From contig NZ_JAAAWO010000002.1 in NCBI RefSeq assembly GCF_010500895.1, positions 62,001-126,000 on the forward strand: DNA of 64,000 nt, written 5' to 3'. The first letter of the stretch is position 1; each line of letters begins with the position of its first letter. This document shows positions 18,072 through 26,369 of the stretch, in pieces. The notes under the pieces were generated by a model that did no database searches, was not told the origin of the DNA, and worked only from the letters and a program-made list of their open reading frames with translations. The position numbers and the translations under genes are program-made. This DNA comes from Alteromonas genovensis. Lineage in GTDB: Bacteria; Pseudomonadota; Gammaproteobacteria; Enterobacterales; Alteromonadaceae.

Positions 18072-18467
18072 ATTTTGAATTGTATATTGCGCTGCGTTAA
18101 CTATGTGATTCAAAGCTTCGTTTGAAAGCAACATGGGATTCACATATTTAAGCGACCGCAAGTATAAGCAGTTTTATTTGGCTTGTCACGCCTTGGCAAT
18201 AGCTTTATGAATTGTTTGCTTTATTTTTGTTCACATTAGCGCAAGATGTAGTGAAAAGCTTTTGGTGATGGGCGTGGCTTTCTCTACTCTTATTAAGTTT
18301 CTTGACTCATCGTAGCCAAAAGCAGCACTATTAGGGCTGCTTACGATTCGCTCGTGGCTGCAAATAATCGCTTGAGTTAATTTACTACGCTTTTTTTTAA
18401 ACTTTACTTCCTTATTGCTTGTCTATCAGATGTCTCATCTCTTTTTTTACAGGATAAACGCCCCGTT
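18072..18467. other. Gene-free stretch between the tRNA and the MbnP-like gene
   Basis: A 396-base gap carrying the tRNA promoter (minus strand) and the upstream region of the lipoprotein gene. A modest inverted repeat, AGCAGC...GCTGCT, lies near 18322-18342. No coding sequence is convincing. Confidence 0.4.
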
Positions 18468-19277
18468 ATGAACATGCATTCCCGTTCTGCTTCTTTGTTA
18501 GCACTATTGTTTACTGCCACCTTGTCATTGAGTGGTTGTGATGTGGGGAGCTTTGGAAGCAGAGAAGCTGGTGAAATACCGTTTAAACTAGTGGGCGTTG
18601 AAACTGATGCCTGTCCTGTCATTGTGCGCGCCGGAAACGACAGATGGAATATCGACTACTTTGGATTCTATCTAAGTAAGCCAGAGGTGCGGGTTGACGG
18701 GAAATGGCAGCGAGTGAAGTTTAAGCAAACACAATGGCAAACGCCGTCTACTGCGCTTTTAAAGTTTCATACCATGTGCAGCAACCCAAGCGATGCGAAC
18801 AATAAGATTGTATTAGACGTTTCTGAAGAGCTATTAAAGTTGTCAACCAACTTGCGTTTCACTATGGGGCTGCCTTTAGAGCAAAATCACGCCGACATTA
18901 ATAAACAGACCTCGCCGATAAGCGATAAATCTATGTTTGCTAACCAGTTAGACGGGCATATGTTTTTGCGGTTAGACGTATCGAAAACCGGTGACCCGTC
19001 ATCCACATGGTCTTATCATTTGGGCAATGCAGGGTGTGAAGATACAGGGATTGATGAGGTGAAAGTTGAGTCGTGTGCGTTCACTAACCGTGTTGAGTTT
19101 ATACTTCCCATGACACAGCTAGATACCGACTTAGACCTTGATATTTCAGTGTCTAATATATTTGCTCAGTTAGATATAAATGAGGTGGACGACTGCAAGT
19201 TTGCGTCATCTGAAATTGCCCCGTGCAAGAAGCTTATCAACAATTTGGTGTACCGCCCTTGGATAAAGTGGCACTAA
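18468..19277 (+). CDS. MbnP-like (metallo-mystery pair) lipoprotein without an MbnH partner
   Basis: A 269-residue lipoprotein: the signal peptide ends in LSGC (Cys24). The mature part follows the MbnP pattern: an N-terminal DxCPVIV segment, DYFGFYLSKPEV, STALLKFHTMC, LRFTMGLPLEQNHAD, then MFANQLDGHMFLRLDV and YHLGNAGC. Several further cysteines (ESCAF, DDCKF, APCKK) recall the four-Cys motif. MbnP proteins bind copper, and a tryptophan in MbnP is modified by the diheme MauG-like partner MbnH, which is normally encoded next door. Here neither side carries a MauG/cytochrome peroxidase gene, so it is an orphan or uses a distant partner. The family call rests on motif order only. Confidence 0.62.
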   Translation: MNMHSRSASLLALLFTATLSLSGCDVGSFGSREAGEIPFKLVGVETDACPVIVRAGNDRWNIDYFGFYLSKPEVRVDGKWQRVKFKQTQWQTPSTALLKFHTMCSNPSDANNKIVLDVSEELLKLSTNLRFTMGLPLEQNHADINKQTSPISDKSMFANQLDGHMFLRLDVSKTGDPSSTWSYHLGNAGCEDTGIDEVKVESCAFTNRVEFILPMTQLDTDLDLDISVSNIFAQLDINEVDDCKFASSEIAPCKKLINNLVYRPWIKWH

Positions 19278-19498
19278 ACAAGCGCGATAAATAAAAAAAG
19301 AAGCAGCAATAGTACCGAAAGTAAGCAAAAAGCGACAAAAAGTAGTTTTTATTTGCCTGTTTTAATTGTTTTATGTTTATACTTTAGTCAAAGCAAGAGC
19401 TTGCTGCTTATGTGCTACGTATGTAATTAGTGGTAAACTTATAATAATTTTAACATTGCATTGCCTTATACAGCAGGTACGCTGTCACGGAGATTAAA

Positions 19499-19828
19499 AT
19501 GACAGAAAGAGCCTTTATTACAAGTGGCCGTAACACCATTATTCACAAAATTCGAAAGCTAGACTTACTGGTCATTAACGGAGACGAGCATCCGCCGATT
19601 ATTGTTACCTATAAAGGTATTAAGCAATACGAAGGAAAAGTCCCAGAGAACAAGCGCGATGCCAAAATGATGGATATGGAGCTGGTGGATGTGACCACAA
19701 GTGACGTATTTGGCGATGAAAAAACATTGGTGTTCATTCAAACCCTTAACGGGAAAGAGTACAAAATAGACTACTCGAAAATTGGCACCAGCATGTTTAT
19801 TAAAATTCACCAGGACAGCTTCTTCTAG
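19499..19828 (+). CDS. Conserved-looking small cytosolic protein of unknown function
   Basis: A 109-residue protein with no signal peptide or membrane segment. It has a good ribosome-binding site (GGAG, 6 bases from ATG) and its own terminator-like hairpin downstream, so it is likely a real single-gene transcript. The sequence is charged and beta-rich (LLVINGDEHPPIIVTYKGIKQYEG, KTLVFIQTLNGKEYKIDY). I do not recognise a family. It lies between the MbnP-like gene and the lrgA-lrgB pair, which gives no functional clue. Confidence 0.7.
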   Translation: MTERAFITSGRNTIIHKIRKLDLLVINGDEHPPIIVTYKGIKQYEGKVPENKRDAKMMDMELVDVTTSDVFGDEKTLVFIQTLNGKEYKIDYSKIGTSMFIKIHQDSFF

Positions 19829-19862
19829 GCCGATAGAGAGTTTTGGCAAGTATTGATTTTAA

Positions 19863-19893
19863 AAGTAAGGGCTAGTTTATCTAGCCCTTACTT
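19863..19893. terminator. Hairpin terminator after the 109-residue protein gene
   Basis: A perfect 13-base stem, AAGTAAGGGCTAG with CTAGCCCTTACTT, has a TTTAT loop. It is followed by GTTTCT, so the T run is imperfect on the plus strand. Confidence 0.75.
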
Positions 19894-20024
19894 GTTTCTG
19901 ACGCCTCACTTTGCAGCATTCATCATTAACTAAAGCGTTATGATCATTTATTAGTAAGACCTTTGTCGCGCTTTTCAGCATGCTAGTTTGAGAATACACT
20001 TGGTAATCAATATCAAAGAGACGA

Positions 20025-20396
20025 ATGGCGAAAATGCTTCAGCTTAAAAATACGTTCATTGGCGTTTTTGCTATTTTATTCGCCTATTACGGCGGGGTAT
20101 TTCTTTCAGCTTCCCTCGGCCTGCCCATTCCCGGCCCGTTACTAGGGTTGGTAATATTGCTCTCTTTGCTTTTCGCCTTTCCAAACATTGAAACACACAC
20201 CACATTAGTGGCGCAGCCTTTACTCAAGCACATGTCTGTACTTTTTGTTCCTGCCGTATTGGGAGTTGGTATGTATTGGAGCGATATTGAAGCTAATGCG
20301 GTGGCGCTGATTCTAGCGATTGGGGGCACCACAGCATTAAGCTTGGGGTTAACGGCGTGGGTAGCGAATAAACTAATGAAAAAAAAGTCGATGTAG
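20025..20396 (+). CDS. lrgA: LrgA/CidA family holin-like protein
   Basis: A 123-residue inner-membrane protein with four predicted helices. The LrgA/CidA hallmark GLPIPGPLLGLVILL is near residues 33-47, and LLKHMSVLFVPAVLGVG follows. The family is named for holin-like effects on murein hydrolase activity in Staphylococcus. In other bacteria LrgAB-type pairs take part in small-molecule (for example pyruvate) export or import. The lrgB gene starts 4 bases downstream, so the two form a standard two-gene operon. LrgA and CidA names cannot be separated by sequence here. Confidence 0.86.
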   Translation: MAKMLQLKNTFIGVFAILFAYYGGVFLSASLGLPIPGPLLGLVILLSLLFAFPNIETHTTLVAQPLLKHMSVLFVPAVLGVGMYWSDIEANAVALILAIGGTTALSLGLTAWVANKLMKKKSM

Positions 20397-20400
20397 CGCA

Positions 20401-21111
20401 ATGATAGATGCGATCCTCAATACCTTTACTGTAAGTGGTCTTATATGGTTATCCGTTACCTTGTGTTGTTACGCCATTAGCGTAAAAGTGAACCTGTTTT
20501 TTAACGGCCATCCCGCATCACACCCGCTGGTAATTACGGTATCGCTTGTGGGTCTCGCGCTTTTACTCAGTAATATGAGTGTGCCTCAGTATCAACAATC
20601 GGTATCGCTGTTGCACTGGTTGTTAGGGCCGGTAACCGTTGCTTTAGCGCTGCCTATTTTTAAGCAGTGGCAAAAGTTAAGGCATTACGGCTGGCGACTA
20701 TTTGCCAGTATTGCTGTAGGCGGTGTGTTGGCGCCATTGTTAGCTTGGTTTACATTGTATGCGCTGGGTTCGCCCGTTGCGCTGCAGCTCACCATGTTAG
20801 CTAAATCAATAACTACGCCGCTGGCCATGGAAGCCACAGCTCAAATTGGTGGCATACCAGCACTGGCGGCTGTTTTTGTTATCACCACGGGTATTGTGGG
20901 AGCGGTGGTCTCGAACTCGGTCTTCTTGTTGTGCCAAGTAAAAAGCCCAGAAGCTCAGGGCATCGCCCTAGGTACAGTGGCTCATGCAGTAGGCACGGCT
21001 AAAGCCATTCACATGGGCGAGGAGGTAACCGCAATGGCAACGCTTGGGCTTTGCATTAACGGCTTATTTACCGCTTTTATTCTCCCCCTTATGTTTAGCA
21101 TAGTGTTATAA
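20401..21111 (+). CDS. lrgB: LrgB/CidB family membrane protein
   Basis: A 236-residue polytopic partner of LrgA. Typical LrgB segments are present: FNGHPASHPLVITV, LGPVTVALALPIFKQW, SITTPLAMEATAQIGGIPALAAVFVITTGI and GIALGTVAHAVGTAKA. Length matches the family. It starts 4 bases after the lrgA stop and presumably forms a complex with it in the inner membrane. No LytTR or LysR regulator typical of lrg/cid loci is adjacent. Confidence 0.88.
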   Translation: MIDAILNTFTVSGLIWLSVTLCCYAISVKVNLFFNGHPASHPLVITVSLVGLALLLSNMSVPQYQQSVSLLHWLLGPVTVALALPIFKQWQKLRHYGWRLFASIAVGGVLAPLLAWFTLYALGSPVALQLTMLAKSITTPLAMEATAQIGGIPALAAVFVITTGIVGAVVSNSVFLLCQVKSPEAQGIALGTVAHAVGTAKAIHMGEEVTAMATLGLCINGLFTAFILPLMFSIVL

Positions 21112-21312
21112 AGCCCCAACAGCATTAATTTGGTGCTATCGTTGGCAATATTCCCCAAAAGTGCTATTTCTTAGTGATGTATTTCATATCATTATTCACT
21201 TATGCAAAAGTGCGTTTCAGTTTGCTGTTATTCTGCCGATACGGTTACATTAGTTAATAATTGATAACGTCGGTGAAAACTGGTTTCTTAAATTAGGTGG
21301 TATAAAAGCTTA

Positions 21313-22308
21313 ATGTTTTCCGTACTCGTTTGTGATGACTCATTAGTTGCACGAAAGCAAGTGGCTAAGTGCCTTCCCCAAGATTGGGACGTTGCTGTGC
21401 ATTTTGCTAAAAATGGCCAAGAGGGGCTTGCGTCCCTTACCGCCGGTAAAGGCGATTTGCTTCTACTCGACCTAAATATGCCCGTACTTGATGGGTACGG
21501 CACCTTAGAAGCTATTCAAAAGCAGGGGCTTAAAACTAAGGTCATTGTGGTATCTGGCGATATTCAACCTGAAGCCCGTGACCGAGTAATCTCGCTTGGT
21601 GCATTAGATTTTATTCGCAAGCCCGTCGACCCTCAGGCACTGGCCGAGGTATTAGATAAACATAATATCCTGCATGCTGAAGAGGAAGAGGTGCACGAGG
21701 TTACTCCTCTTGACCCCGATATTCGCGATTGCTACCAAGAGATTACTAATATAGCCATGGGCCAAGCGGGCGACCACCTAGCCAGAACCATGAACGTATT
21801 TGTTGAATTACCCATTCCCAACGTCAATCTCATTGAAGTGTCTGAACTTCATATGATGCTGTCAGATATAGAAAGTCATGAAGAAGTTACCGCGGTTTGC
21901 CAAGGCTTTTTAGGCCCAGGTATTAGTGGCGAGGCACTGTGTATTTTAAGTGATTCAAGCTTCGACGACGTGGCCAAAATATTAAATGTAGAAGGTGAGG
22001 TAGACGATCAGCTTCAATTAGAATTATTGATGGACGCTGCCAGTATTTTAATTGGCACCTGTCTGAGCGGGCTAGCAAACCAGATGGATGTTAATTTCAG
22101 CCAAGGCCATCCCATTGTACTTGGTCAACATCGTGCGATTACCGAAATCATCAGTATGAACCAAATTAAGTGGAAGCGAACGCTGGCCATTGAATTAAGC
22201 TATGGTCTTGAGGGCTACAACGTTCAATGCGATCTCATTTTGTTGTTCACTGAGGAATCGATGAAAATGATGAATTCAAAACTCGCCCATTTGCTGGAGG
22301 ACTTTTAA
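21313..22308 (+). CDS. Response regulator with a CheC-type phosphatase domain
   Basis: A 331-residue protein. The receiver domain (residues 1-120) has the acidic pair D8-D9, phospho-acceptor D53 in LLDLNMP and K103 in IRKP. A CheC-like domain follows (about 135-331). Its first active-site motif is intact (E143 and N146 in QEITNIAMG, with a proline about 22 residues on). The second site is altered, with DAAS where ExxN is expected (about 241-244). CheC/CheX/FliY proteins dephosphorylate CheY~P, so this protein may control its own or another receiver's phosphorylation. Its stop overlaps the next start (TAATG), which couples it to the PAS protein. A chemotaxis or cyclic-di-GMP role is possible, but no kinase gene is nearby. 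Confidence 0.82.
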   Translation: MFSVLVCDDSLVARKQVAKCLPQDWDVAVHFAKNGQEGLASLTAGKGDLLLLDLNMPVLDGYGTLEAIQKQGLKTKVIVVSGDIQPEARDRVISLGALDFIRKPVDPQALAEVLDKHNILHAEEEEVHEVTPLDPDIRDCYQEITNIAMGQAGDHLARTMNVFVELPIPNVNLIEVSELHMMLSDIESHEEVTAVCQGFLGPGISGEALCILSDSSFDDVAKILNVEGEVDDQLQLELLMDAASILIGTCLSGLANQMDVNFSQGHPIVLGQHRAITEIISMNQIKWKRTLAIELSYGLEGYNVQCDLILLFTEESMKMMNSKLAHLLEDF

Positions 22309-22796
22309 TGAATCAGAATCTCGACGATTTATTAGAATTCCATTGGATGATGGATATGCTGCAAACCGTTGATGTAGGTATTGTGGTGTTAGATAAAAGC
22401 TTTTCTGTGCAGGTGTGGAACGGCTTTATGGAAAGTCACAGCGGAATGCTGCCTAGCGAAGTGAGAGACAAAACGTTATTTGAGCTGTTTCCCGCCATCA
22501 AAAAAGACTGGTTTATGAAAAAAGCCAAGCCAGTGTTTGAATTGAAAACCCGTGCATTTATGACATGGGAGCAACGCCCCTATTTGTTTAAGTTTCCCAA
22601 CTATCGGCCGATTACAGGTAGTGAGCCATACATGTATCAAAACATCACGCTTTCACCGTTGACCTCGGCAACGGGTAAAGTGGATTACATCAGTATGATG
22701 ATTTATGACATGACTGATGTGGCAGTAGGGAAAAAGCAATTAGAATCGTTGCAGGTATCGGTGTCAGAGGCGCAGGAGTCGAAAAGAGTACTCTAG
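22308..22796 (+). CDS. PAS-domain protein coupled to the CheC-type response regulator
   Basis: A 162-residue protein consisting almost wholly of one PAS domain: MLQTVDVGIVVLDKSFSVQVWNGFMESHSGM, then a PAC-like end (YISMMIYDMTDVAVGKKQLESLQ) leading into a short coiled-coil helix. No output domain (kinase, GGDEF) follows before the stop, whereas related two-gene loci in other gammaproteobacteria, as I recall, encode a PAS-GGDEF protein. It may therefore be a stand-alone sensor or a shortened version. It shares a TAATG overlap with the upstream regulator and is surely co-translated with it. Confidence 0.78.
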   Translation: MNQNLDDLLEFHWMMDMLQTVDVGIVVLDKSFSVQVWNGFMESHSGMLPSEVRDKTLFELFPAIKKDWFMKKAKPVFELKTRAFMTWEQRPYLFKFPNYRPITGSEPYMYQNITLSPLTSATGKVDYISMMIYDMTDVAVGKKQLESLQVSVSEAQESKRVL

Positions 22797-22862
22797 CGTT
22801 AACGCAGCTGCATCACCTCATTCCTTACTCCCTCAGTAATTTAAAACATGCTGTTTTTAAAA

Positions 22863-22894
22863 AGCACGGCCAATAGGTTGTCGTGCTATTGGAG
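22863..22894 (+). promoter_or_regulatory. Possible pseudoknot overlapping the ribosome-binding site
   Basis: Two interleaved inverted repeats lie just before the lipoprotein ATG at 22900. AGCACG (22863-22868) pairs with CGTGCT (22882-22887), and CCAATAG (22870-22876) pairs with CTATTGG (22886-22892). The order 1-2-1'-2' is that of an H-type pseudoknot, and the second helix reaches the GGAG ribosome-binding site (22891-22894). The helices overlap by two bases, so they may be alternatives. Confidence 0.3.
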
Positions 22895-22899
22895 CTTTT

Positions 22900-24702
22900 A
22901 TGCAAGTAACGCCTTTTATTCATTCTCCTCGCTCTTTTACTGCCGCGGCACGATTTTTTGTTGTGTGTTGTGGTGTCTTTATTTTAGGCGCATGTGGCGG
23001 AGGCGGCTCCGATTCCAACAGCAGTCCAGGCAACAGTGCTCTGGCGGTAAATGCAGGGCCAGACGCCACCGTTACCGAAGGGGTTACTTATACATTAAGC
23101 GGCAGCGTAACTGGCGGCGACGGTACCTATACCTATAATTGGACTGCGTCGCCTACCCTTGATATTACCCATGACGATACATCCACGTCTTCAGCTAGCT
23201 TTGTCGCGCCTTCGGTAAATGAAAGCACCAGCTATACCATTACGTTGGCGGTAAATGACGCAAGCGGTAATTCAACCAGCGATGCCACTATCATCACGGT
23301 AGCGCCTATTAACATCGATCCTGTGGCAGATATTTCTGTTCCTCAGTGGAGTGGTCTGCCAGCCAATAATTTTCCAGGCGGTGTAAATATTGTATTAGAC
23401 GGTTCTGGCAGCAGCGATGCTGATGCGCCAGCGAATACAAACGCTATAGCCAGCTATACGTGGTCGCAAACCAGCGGAACCAATGTCATCACGGGTGTTG
23501 AAACCAACTTATCTACGTTGAGTATCACTACGCCTATTGCAAACGATCCACAGACCCTCGAATTTCAGCTAGAAGTGGTTGATAGCGAGGGGGCGAGCGA
23601 CACCGCTTTAGTGAGTTTGTCTATTCAGTCTGAGGCCGAAACGTTACCAGAAGCTAACGCCGGCTTTTCGCAAGGCGTATTTAGTGGTGAAGTTATTGTG
23701 TTGAACGGACAAGCGAGTACCAGTATTCCGGCGGCAGAGCCGCTTCAATATTCTTGGGAGCGTAGCAGTATTGCGACCTCTTCTTTGTCTGGTACGACTG
23801 GCTCTAACCAAGACAATAGCGACCCAGCGAGCACATTGGTAAGCATAAAAGCCGTTGACGATAGTGATGCGCTATCTACCTTCGCCATTGCCCCTGCGGT
23901 ATCGTCTGCCACAGTAGTGACGTATACGCTTACAGTAACCGATGCCAATAGCAACAGTGTTGAAGATACTATTTCGGTGCGTATTCAACCCATGCCCACT
24001 GCGTTAGTCAACGACACTGGTTTTTTACAACAAGCCACCAATAATGCCCTAACCCAAGCACAGCAAAACGACTTTCCTGGCCAAGACGGTCAGCGCGGCT
24101 CTGATATTATCGAGCAAAACGGGTTAATAGAAAAAGCAGGCCGAGGTAAAGCCGGGTTTGATTTTACCCGCTTAAACGCAAACGGCGATGAGCAAGACGC
24201 TGATGCCCAAACATGGTCTTGCGTTCGCGACAACGTAACCGGCTTAGTATGGGAAGTGAAAACTGATGACGGTTCGGTGCGCGACGTAAACTTTACCTAC
24301 TCTTGGTATAGCGAAGAAGTTAACGGCGGTTTTGAAGGCGACCAAGTGGGCATGGCCGCAACATGCCTGCTCACTAACTGTAATACTACGGCTTATGTTG
24401 CCGAGGTAAACTCACAAGGTTTGTGCGGCTTTTTCGATTGGCGTATGCCCACGCACAAAGAGCTCTTTTCGCTTATGCATCTTGGGGACGTTAGCGGGGT
24501 AGCGATAGATGAAGATTACTTCCCTAATACGGGGGCTCCATCGAGCGCGCCTCTTTGGTATTGGTCGTCAGTGCCAAGCGCAGACGGTGTAAACAGTGAT
24601 GACGCACAAAATTCATGGGCGCTAGATTTTGACTCGGGTGTTGATAACTTTCTCAATAAGTCCACGGCAGCGAGAGTGCGTTTAGTGAGAGCAGGGAGAT
24701 AA
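22900..24702 (+). CDS. Surface lipoprotein with PKD-like repeats and a DUF1566 domain
   Basis: A 600-residue lipoprotein (LGAC at residues 29-32, followed by a GGGG linker). About residues 45-365 hold three PKD/Ig-like beta-sandwich repeats, marked by NAGPDATVTEG, YTWSQTSGTN and NAGFSQGVFSGE segments with YTLTVTDANSNS-like ends. The last 170 residues form a DUF1566/Lcl-type C-terminal domain: TGLVWEVKTDDG, FDWRMPTHKELFSLMH, YFPNT, YWSSVPSAD and ARVRLVRAG. Such domains occur in adhesins and other surface proteins; function is unknown. An ideal ribosome-binding site (GGAG) fixes the start. A second DUF1566 gene starts 4 bases after its stop, so they form an operon. Confidence 0.78.
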   Translation: MQVTPFIHSPRSFTAAARFFVVCCGVFILGACGGGGSDSNSSPGNSALAVNAGPDATVTEGVTYTLSGSVTGGDGTYTYNWTASPTLDITHDDTSTSSASFVAPSVNESTSYTITLAVNDASGNSTSDATIITVAPINIDPVADISVPQWSGLPANNFPGGVNIVLDGSGSSDADAPANTNAIASYTWSQTSGTNVITGVETNLSTLSITTPIANDPQTLEFQLEVVDSEGASDTALVSLSIQSEAETLPEANAGFSQGVFSGEVIVLNGQASTSIPAAEPLQYSWERSSIATSSLSGTTGSNQDNSDPASTLVSIKAVDDSDALSTFAIAPAVSSATVVTYTLTVTDANSNSVEDTISVRIQPMPTALVNDTGFLQQATNNALTQAQQNDFPGQDGQRGSDIIEQNGLIEKAGRGKAGFDFTRLNANGDEQDADAQTWSCVRDNVTGLVWEVKTDDGSVRDVNFTYSWYSEEVNGGFEGDQVGMAATCLLTNCNTTAYVAEVNSQGLCGFFDWRMPTHKELFSLMHLGDVSGVAIDEDYFPNTGAPSSAPLWYWSSVPSADGVNSDDAQNSWALDFDSGVDNFLNKSTAARVRLVRAGR

Positions 24703-24706
24703 CGTA

Positions 24707-25294
24707 ATGAAACTAACTATAAGCAACACCTTTATGACACAAACTGCTGCAGGAAAAAACAGCGTATTAAACGCCAAGCTGGTTGGTGCATATCTGTTCG
24801 CGGCGCTATGCATTATTCCCAGCGTGGCGCTGGCACAAGAGTGTTTGTCAGATGGCCTTGAAACCACCCCTAATGACAACTTTACTGCCGTAACAACGAG
24901 TACATTACTTGATGTTACCACCGACCTTGTGTGGCGACGTTGCTCAGAAGGGCAAACGTGGAACGGCTCTACGTGTGAAGGTGAAGCAATAAAATACACG
25001 TGGCAAGCGGCGCTGCAACTAGCCCATCAAGCAAGCGACGAAGATTTGCTTGGCTGGCGTTTACCTAATGTGAAAGAGCTTGCTTCGATTACCGAGCGAG
25101 ACTGCGTTAGACCCGCTGTGAATAGCTCGCTTTTCCCGGCCACCCCCCCTGATGATTTTTGGACTTCTACACCATCTGCTGACGATCCTGATAGAGCGTG
25201 GGTGGTTGCCTTTTTTAACGCCAGTCACTCTATTAAAGAAAAAGACCGGTTTATTTATGTTCGCTTAGTAAGAACATTTACCACCGACGAATAG
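24707..25294 (+). CDS. Exported DUF1566 protein
   Basis: A 195-residue secreted protein. A long signal peptide ends at SVALA-QECL. The mature part is a single DUF1566 domain that echoes the end of its upstream neighbour: TTDLVWRRCSEGQTW, GWRLPNVKELASI, SLFPATPPDDFWTSTPSADDPDRAWVVAF and YVRLVRTF. The ribosome-binding site GGGAG overlaps the end of the previous gene. The shared domain and tight spacing suggest that the two proteins act together at the cell surface, perhaps after a duplication. A terminator follows at 25335. Cysteine pairs suggest disulphides. Confidence 0.75.
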   Translation: MKLTISNTFMTQTAAGKNSVLNAKLVGAYLFAALCIIPSVALAQECLSDGLETTPNDNFTAVTTSTLLDVTTDLVWRRCSEGQTWNGSTCEGEAIKYTWQAALQLAHQASDEDLLGWRLPNVKELASITERDCVRPAVNSSLFPATPPDDFWTSTPSADDPDRAWVVAFFNASHSIKEKDRFIYVRLVRTFTTDE

Positions 25295-25334
25295 ACATCT
25301 GCGTTTAGCAAAAACAGATAAAGATATCGATGAA

Positions 25335-25366
25335 AAAGCACATAAAAATTTATGTGCTTTCTTTTT
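25335..25366 (+). terminator. Terminator of the DUF1566 operon
   Basis: A 12-base stem (25335-25346 with 25349-25360) folds around AA and is followed by CTTTTTATCC. Confidence 0.85.
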
Positions 25367-25455
25367 ATCCAATCTAGTTCAAGTTCAACCTGATTTTTAG
25401 CACGTTAAACTCAACACGGCTTTTTATTTTGTCGTAAGCTAGCCACAATAGCGTT

Positions 25456-26262
25456 ATGAAATATTTCCCTCGTTTCAAACCTATTTCGATATTGCTTTGC
25501 TTGCTAGCAGGGCTGCCTTTTTCTACGCAGGCCGAATATACCTGTAACATCGATTTTGCCTACGGCATTGCGGTTAATAGCGACCAATTGCGAGTGATGG
25601 ATAAAACTCGCACCGTAGTGCAAATTAACGAGCAGTCTCAGCTTTTTATTAACGGTCGGTGGCAAACCCTTAATGAAGAGCAGCGTGCTTGGCTTAGTGA
25701 ATATTCAAATGGTCTGCATTATGTAGTGCCGAAAATGATAGTGCTGGCCACCGAAGGAGTCGATTTGGCGATAGACACTATCGAGCATGTTTACTTGGGC
25801 TTGGTAGGTAGCGATCACGACAGCTACGAGCGCTTGAATACCGCAATGAAGCGGGTACAAGGCAGAGTGAAGGATAAGTTTCGCCATGCCAGTAATCACT
25901 ATTTTATTGGCCCTGGGTCACTAGAAAGCGTCGATGAGTTTGTAGACAGTGAAATTGAGGCGCAGCTTGAAGAAGCGATTTCTACCTCAGTAGGCGGCAT
26001 TCTCTCAGCTATCAGCGGTATTAACACCGACAACAGCGAAGTGAATGAAGAGAAAGTCGCGGCTATTACAAGACAGCTGAATACGGTTGGTGAAGGTTTA
26101 GACGTTGGCGACAAGGCCACGACGCTGCGTAAAAAAGCAGAATGGTTTTGTGAAAAGCTTAAGCGTTTAGACATTGCCGAGGAAAACTTAAGAGCCAGTC
26201 TTCCAGCGTTTGAACCCTACAACATTATTACTTCGCAAACAGTACAAACGGCTAACGAGTAA
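25456..26262 (+). CDS. yggN: YggN-like periplasmic protein (DUF2884)
   Basis: A 268-residue exported protein with a signal peptide ending in STQA. The mature start EYTCNIDFAYGIAVNSDQLRVMDKTRTVVQIN and the central YSNGLHYVVPKMIVLATEGVDLAIDTIEHVYLGL match the DUF2884/YggN family. E. coli yggN lies close to rdgB and hemW, and the same neighbourhood is kept here, which supports the name. Function is unknown. The C-terminal half is helical and acidic. It converges on hemW. Confidence 0.8.
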   Translation: MKYFPRFKPISILLCLLAGLPFSTQAEYTCNIDFAYGIAVNSDQLRVMDKTRTVVQINEQSQLFINGRWQTLNEEQRAWLSEYSNGLHYVVPKMIVLATEGVDLAIDTIEHVYLGLVGSDHDSYERLNTAMKRVQGRVKDKFRHASNHYFIGPGSLESVDEFVDSEIEAQLEEAISTSVGGILSAISGINTDNSEVNEEKVAAITRQLNTVGEGLDVGDKATTLRKKAEWFCEKLKRLDIAEENLRASLPAFEPYNIITSQTVQTANE

Positions 26263-26369
26263 GCCCAGCACTGCTGCTTAGCACACTGCCGCGTTTCACA
26301 ACGCCGCCTTTAACACTGCCGATTTTAAAACTGCAATGTATAACGCGGTGCAGGCTCATTTGCATGGCA

